This document shows positions 60,851 through 64,000 of a stretch of 64,000 nucleotides of DNA, piece after piece; within the stretch, counting starts at the first letter, position 1; the number at the start of each line of letters is the position of its first letter. The position numbers were made by a program, and so were the translations under genes. The notes under the pieces are model-generated. The model was not told the DNA's origin. It saw nothing but the letters and a program-made list of their open reading frames with translations, and ran no database searches. Source of the DNA: Tubiluchus corallicola (Eukaryota; Priapulida; Priapulimorpha; Priapulimorphida; Tubiluchidae); the NCBI GenBank assembly GCA_030141605.1, contig JAQGDQ010000213.1, positions 124,001 through 188,000 on the forward strand, read 5' to 3'.

Positions 60851-63800
60851 CACTAAAAATGAGCTCACTGAAACTTCCTCCAAATTGCAGTTTTATTGAA
60901 TATGAGTCTGAAAATTCCTGCCTTAGTTGCAAGTTAAATAATAAGCTTTAATAATTATAGATCCTGGCCAGAAAAATGACACGCACTGTTACACAGCTGC
61001 TAGTGCCAATAAAATTTCTTAGACCAGATTTCTGTTCTTACATTCCACGGCAAAACTTAAATGCCAACGAATGCCTAAGATGCCACACGTTCTAATAAGA
61101 TTCGTCACCAGGTGTATACGATGTTACAAGCATAAACTGTCCACAGCCAAATCTGAGTCAAGGCAGAGATATACAAGGTGACCACCATGTACAAAGGTGT
61201 TGCACGCTATTCAGGCGTAAGAATGGTAATGCGATTTGCACAACATGTTCATTATCATGGGTGTTAGCATTTAATTAAAAGCTATTAATGATCTGTTATG
61301 TTAATCTACTTTTCTTATTTACATTAATCGCTGGTCTATAACGATATATACTAGTTACGATAATTATTCGTTTGCCGAAGTCAGATGCTCGTAACTAATT
61401 CCAGTGGTTTACAATTTCTAGGTCTGCAGCAATGTCTGCATATGCGTGTAGATTAAAAAAATAAACAATCGTTTCAGGGTTTTAGCCAATTCACCATGAA
61501 TACCAACTCAACGCTTGTAAACATAGTTATAGTTTTTGTAATGTATATCGAAAACAGAACGTCAGACACATGTTAGCACCATAAACCAGAATATGTGACG
61601 AAGGCTAGATTATAATTTATTTTACGAGAACTAATAGGAATTAGTATTATTAGGAGGTGACAGAGCAGAAAAAGTCCGTTAAATGATATGCAATACATTA
61701 TCTAGTTTATGTCTGATTTTTGAACGTGCTAATATTTGTTGTAATTATTTTGTGCTTACCGCAGCTTCTCAAAGCCGACGGCTCAGTAAGACCAGAACGG
61801 TTCTAGCCGCCAAAACCAGGGGCTTAATATAGAACAGAAATTTTACTATTTTTATATAAAACAGTATGCTGTGGATGTTGTGCGACGGACCTGAAACTCA
61901 TCTAGTCACCTGGTCCAGCTCCTCTTCATATAAATGTCAAGTTTGAAAAGAATAAATCCAATAGTGAAATGACGGTGCTTGTATTTGGTCTTCTTTGCGT
62001 TTATACTGAAAACTGGTGAATTTAACTGAATTAACTTGATAAACTGGTGCAAAATTAAGTTAACTTTTTTGAATTTGCAAATAAGAAAAATAAAGAAGTA
62101 AACAATGGGCTTAAACCAAGCGTTTTGCACCAAAGCCCCAGTTTCCAAGTTCAAACATTATAAAAGTTACAAAAGTAAAACTTGAACGTAAGTGTCAAAA
62201 ATCAACATGCATTGTCGCGTAGAAAGAATTAAGATCCCCAAGCAATTGTCAGTGAAAATAGAAAAAATATAGAGTAGAATCAGTATTTAGTACGAAAGCG
62301 CAATACAATCTAATGGCAAAAGATTGGAAATAACCAGATTTTTTTATAATCGTATGGCAAAAAATTTGGTGATAACTTGATTTTATTGTAATGGGATATA
62401 ATGACACTAATGCGCTTTCGTAATTTGGGAAAAACAAAAAACAAAAATTTTAACTTCGAAACGATATTGTTATGGCAATTAGAAAATGTTTATATATTGT
62501 CAACAATATATTTGTTCAGTGCAAATTACAAGGATAAGTAAAAATATTAAATGTGCCATCAGTTCAACTCAAGATATTATAGCAAATGGAAAGGCAATAT
62601 TTGAGTTACACGCCAACATTATACTTCATATTTTCTAAGGAAATAGTTATTCTACTTAATGAAAGCCTACATTCCAATAGTCCAACATTACAATACTTAA
62701 GAAAATATTACTACAGACAATAATCTTTGGTGTAAAAAACTAATCAATGACACAGCAGTTAAGACCCTTCCGAAACTACGCGATTTCGTTGATTTATCAG
62801 AGATTATCACCGTATTATGCCAAATAATCGGTGTGGTCTAGTAAACCGAATTATATGGATGACTTGATTAGAAAGTCAATGTCACGAGCAGCGAACAATG
62901 CAAAATCTCGTACGCAATCATGCTAAATCAGCATACCTAATAGTGTTGAAAATAGTTAAAAACTAACGACTGAAAAGCACCTAAGTCGCAAATTTTTTTC
63001 AATAAAAATCAAAAATTTAATTTAAATTGTCGACAAATCGCGAGCATAAGTACTTATTCATTTTCGACACTGCGTGGCTATTTGGACTTTTGACAGCTAC
63101 ACAAATGGACAGAATAGTATCGTTTCTCTTAAAAACATTTTTTATTTTTAACTTAAGAGAACAACAGTAGGTGTTTGCATACTCACAGAGTCTTGCGAGC
63201 CATTTATCTTTGCAATTAACGAAAACAAAATCGTTTTGAAAAGATGGTAACGAGAGCTCCTACAGACAAATATATTGCTTTATATTTTTGTAGGCAAAAT
63301 GAAAAGCACAGCTATAAAATAAAACGACACAGTTGTAAGGAAACTTTGAAGTGGCGCTTGCTGAAGAGTCTTGGTTTATGACACTTTTACAATTGTAAAT
63401 GTTGCGGGCACTTGCGACTATTGAAAATAACGTAACTTCTTTCCAAATTTAATTGAAATAAAGTATACAGTTGCTACACACCAAGAGTCATTGAACGCTA
63501 TAAAATATTCAACTCTTTCTGTCAGATATTATGACCGTTGTGAGTTTTCCTGACCGTCCAATAGGACAACCTGCCCATGGGTTATGTCGTAGTGCAAAAA
63601 TTAGGTTGAAAGACTAAACAGTAAGAATATCTCTGAAACGATATGCATTTGCAGTCTTTGGAAACAATTTTTCAAAGTTTACGCCACAGATATAAAAAAT
63701 GAATGCATTGCTACTTTTGTGCAATACCATACTAATATTAAAAACCATTAAACTATTTGTAAAATATTTAAAGTTTTGTCAATTACAACATTGAAAATAA

Positions 63801-64000
63801 GCAGCTCGATTCTCAAACTAACATATGTCATGAAAGTTATGCTTTGAAGAAATGTGTAATTGTCTTATGATTTATTTGTTTTATCTTTCGAACTTGACAT
63901 CCCGTGAGCCCAAGTATTCAACATATCCAACACATGGTATTTTAATTTCTCAAATTTAATGACTCATAAAGGGAGATAACATGCACACCAAGATAAAACT
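60851..64000. other. Non-coding stretch to the window end
   Basis: No supported gene. Frames at 61906-62154 and 62249-62437 (minus) are short, AT-driven and without motifs. Confidence 0.4.

Overview
This window is nuclear DNA from an AT-rich invertebrate animal. It has intron-split genes with GT/AG junctions, AATAAA signals, a Ty3/Gypsy retrotransposon, LINE debris, MITE-like hairpins and microsatellites. I see nothing that fixes the phylum. There is no bacterial operon, rRNA operon or CRISPR array.

Layout. (1) 1-11 kb: a minus-strand five-exon gene for a small von Willebrand factor A (vWA) protein (2074-11086). A young Ty3/Gypsy element (3940-8220, same strand) sits in its second intron, with 5-bp target-site duplications. 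A 1.25-kb foldback element (9155-10405) sits in its first intron. (2) 13-48 kb: a plus-strand tandem array of animal heme peroxidases. It holds a degenerate relic (13081-13430), gene A (16576-31162, 16 exons, 699 aa) and gene B (36520-48404, 16 exons, 695 aa). The two genes share every splice phase, and thirteen of sixteen exons have identical length. A second homologous first exon (14957-14970) lies upstream of gene A. (3) 31.8-34.7 kb, between the genes: tandem copies of a composite repeat containing ~140-bp units and nuclear-receptor-like DR1 motifs. (4) 48.4-64 kb: no gene I can firmly support, only a few exon-like stretches, a 5S-rRNA-like relic, and two unusual simple-sequence structures.

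Function. Both peroxidases have a signal peptide, a Lys/Arg-rich N-terminal segment and all the usual catalytic residues (distal Asp-His, catalytic Arg, heme-linking Glu, Ca-binding loop, proximal His, its Asn partner). They should be secreted or vesicular heme enzymes that use H2O2. The vWA protein keeps its metal-dependent adhesion site residues and is probably also secreted or membrane-bound. That the three genes share an extracellular role is inference from co-location only.

I do not see a clearly new multi-gene system. The observations most worth following are: a pentanucleotide array whose blocks change only by transitions and return to the starting unit, flanked by inverted repeats (56820-57115); a candidate self-priming site in the retrotransposon; the duplicated promoter/first-exon module of gene A; and the DR1-bearing repeats between the peroxidases.
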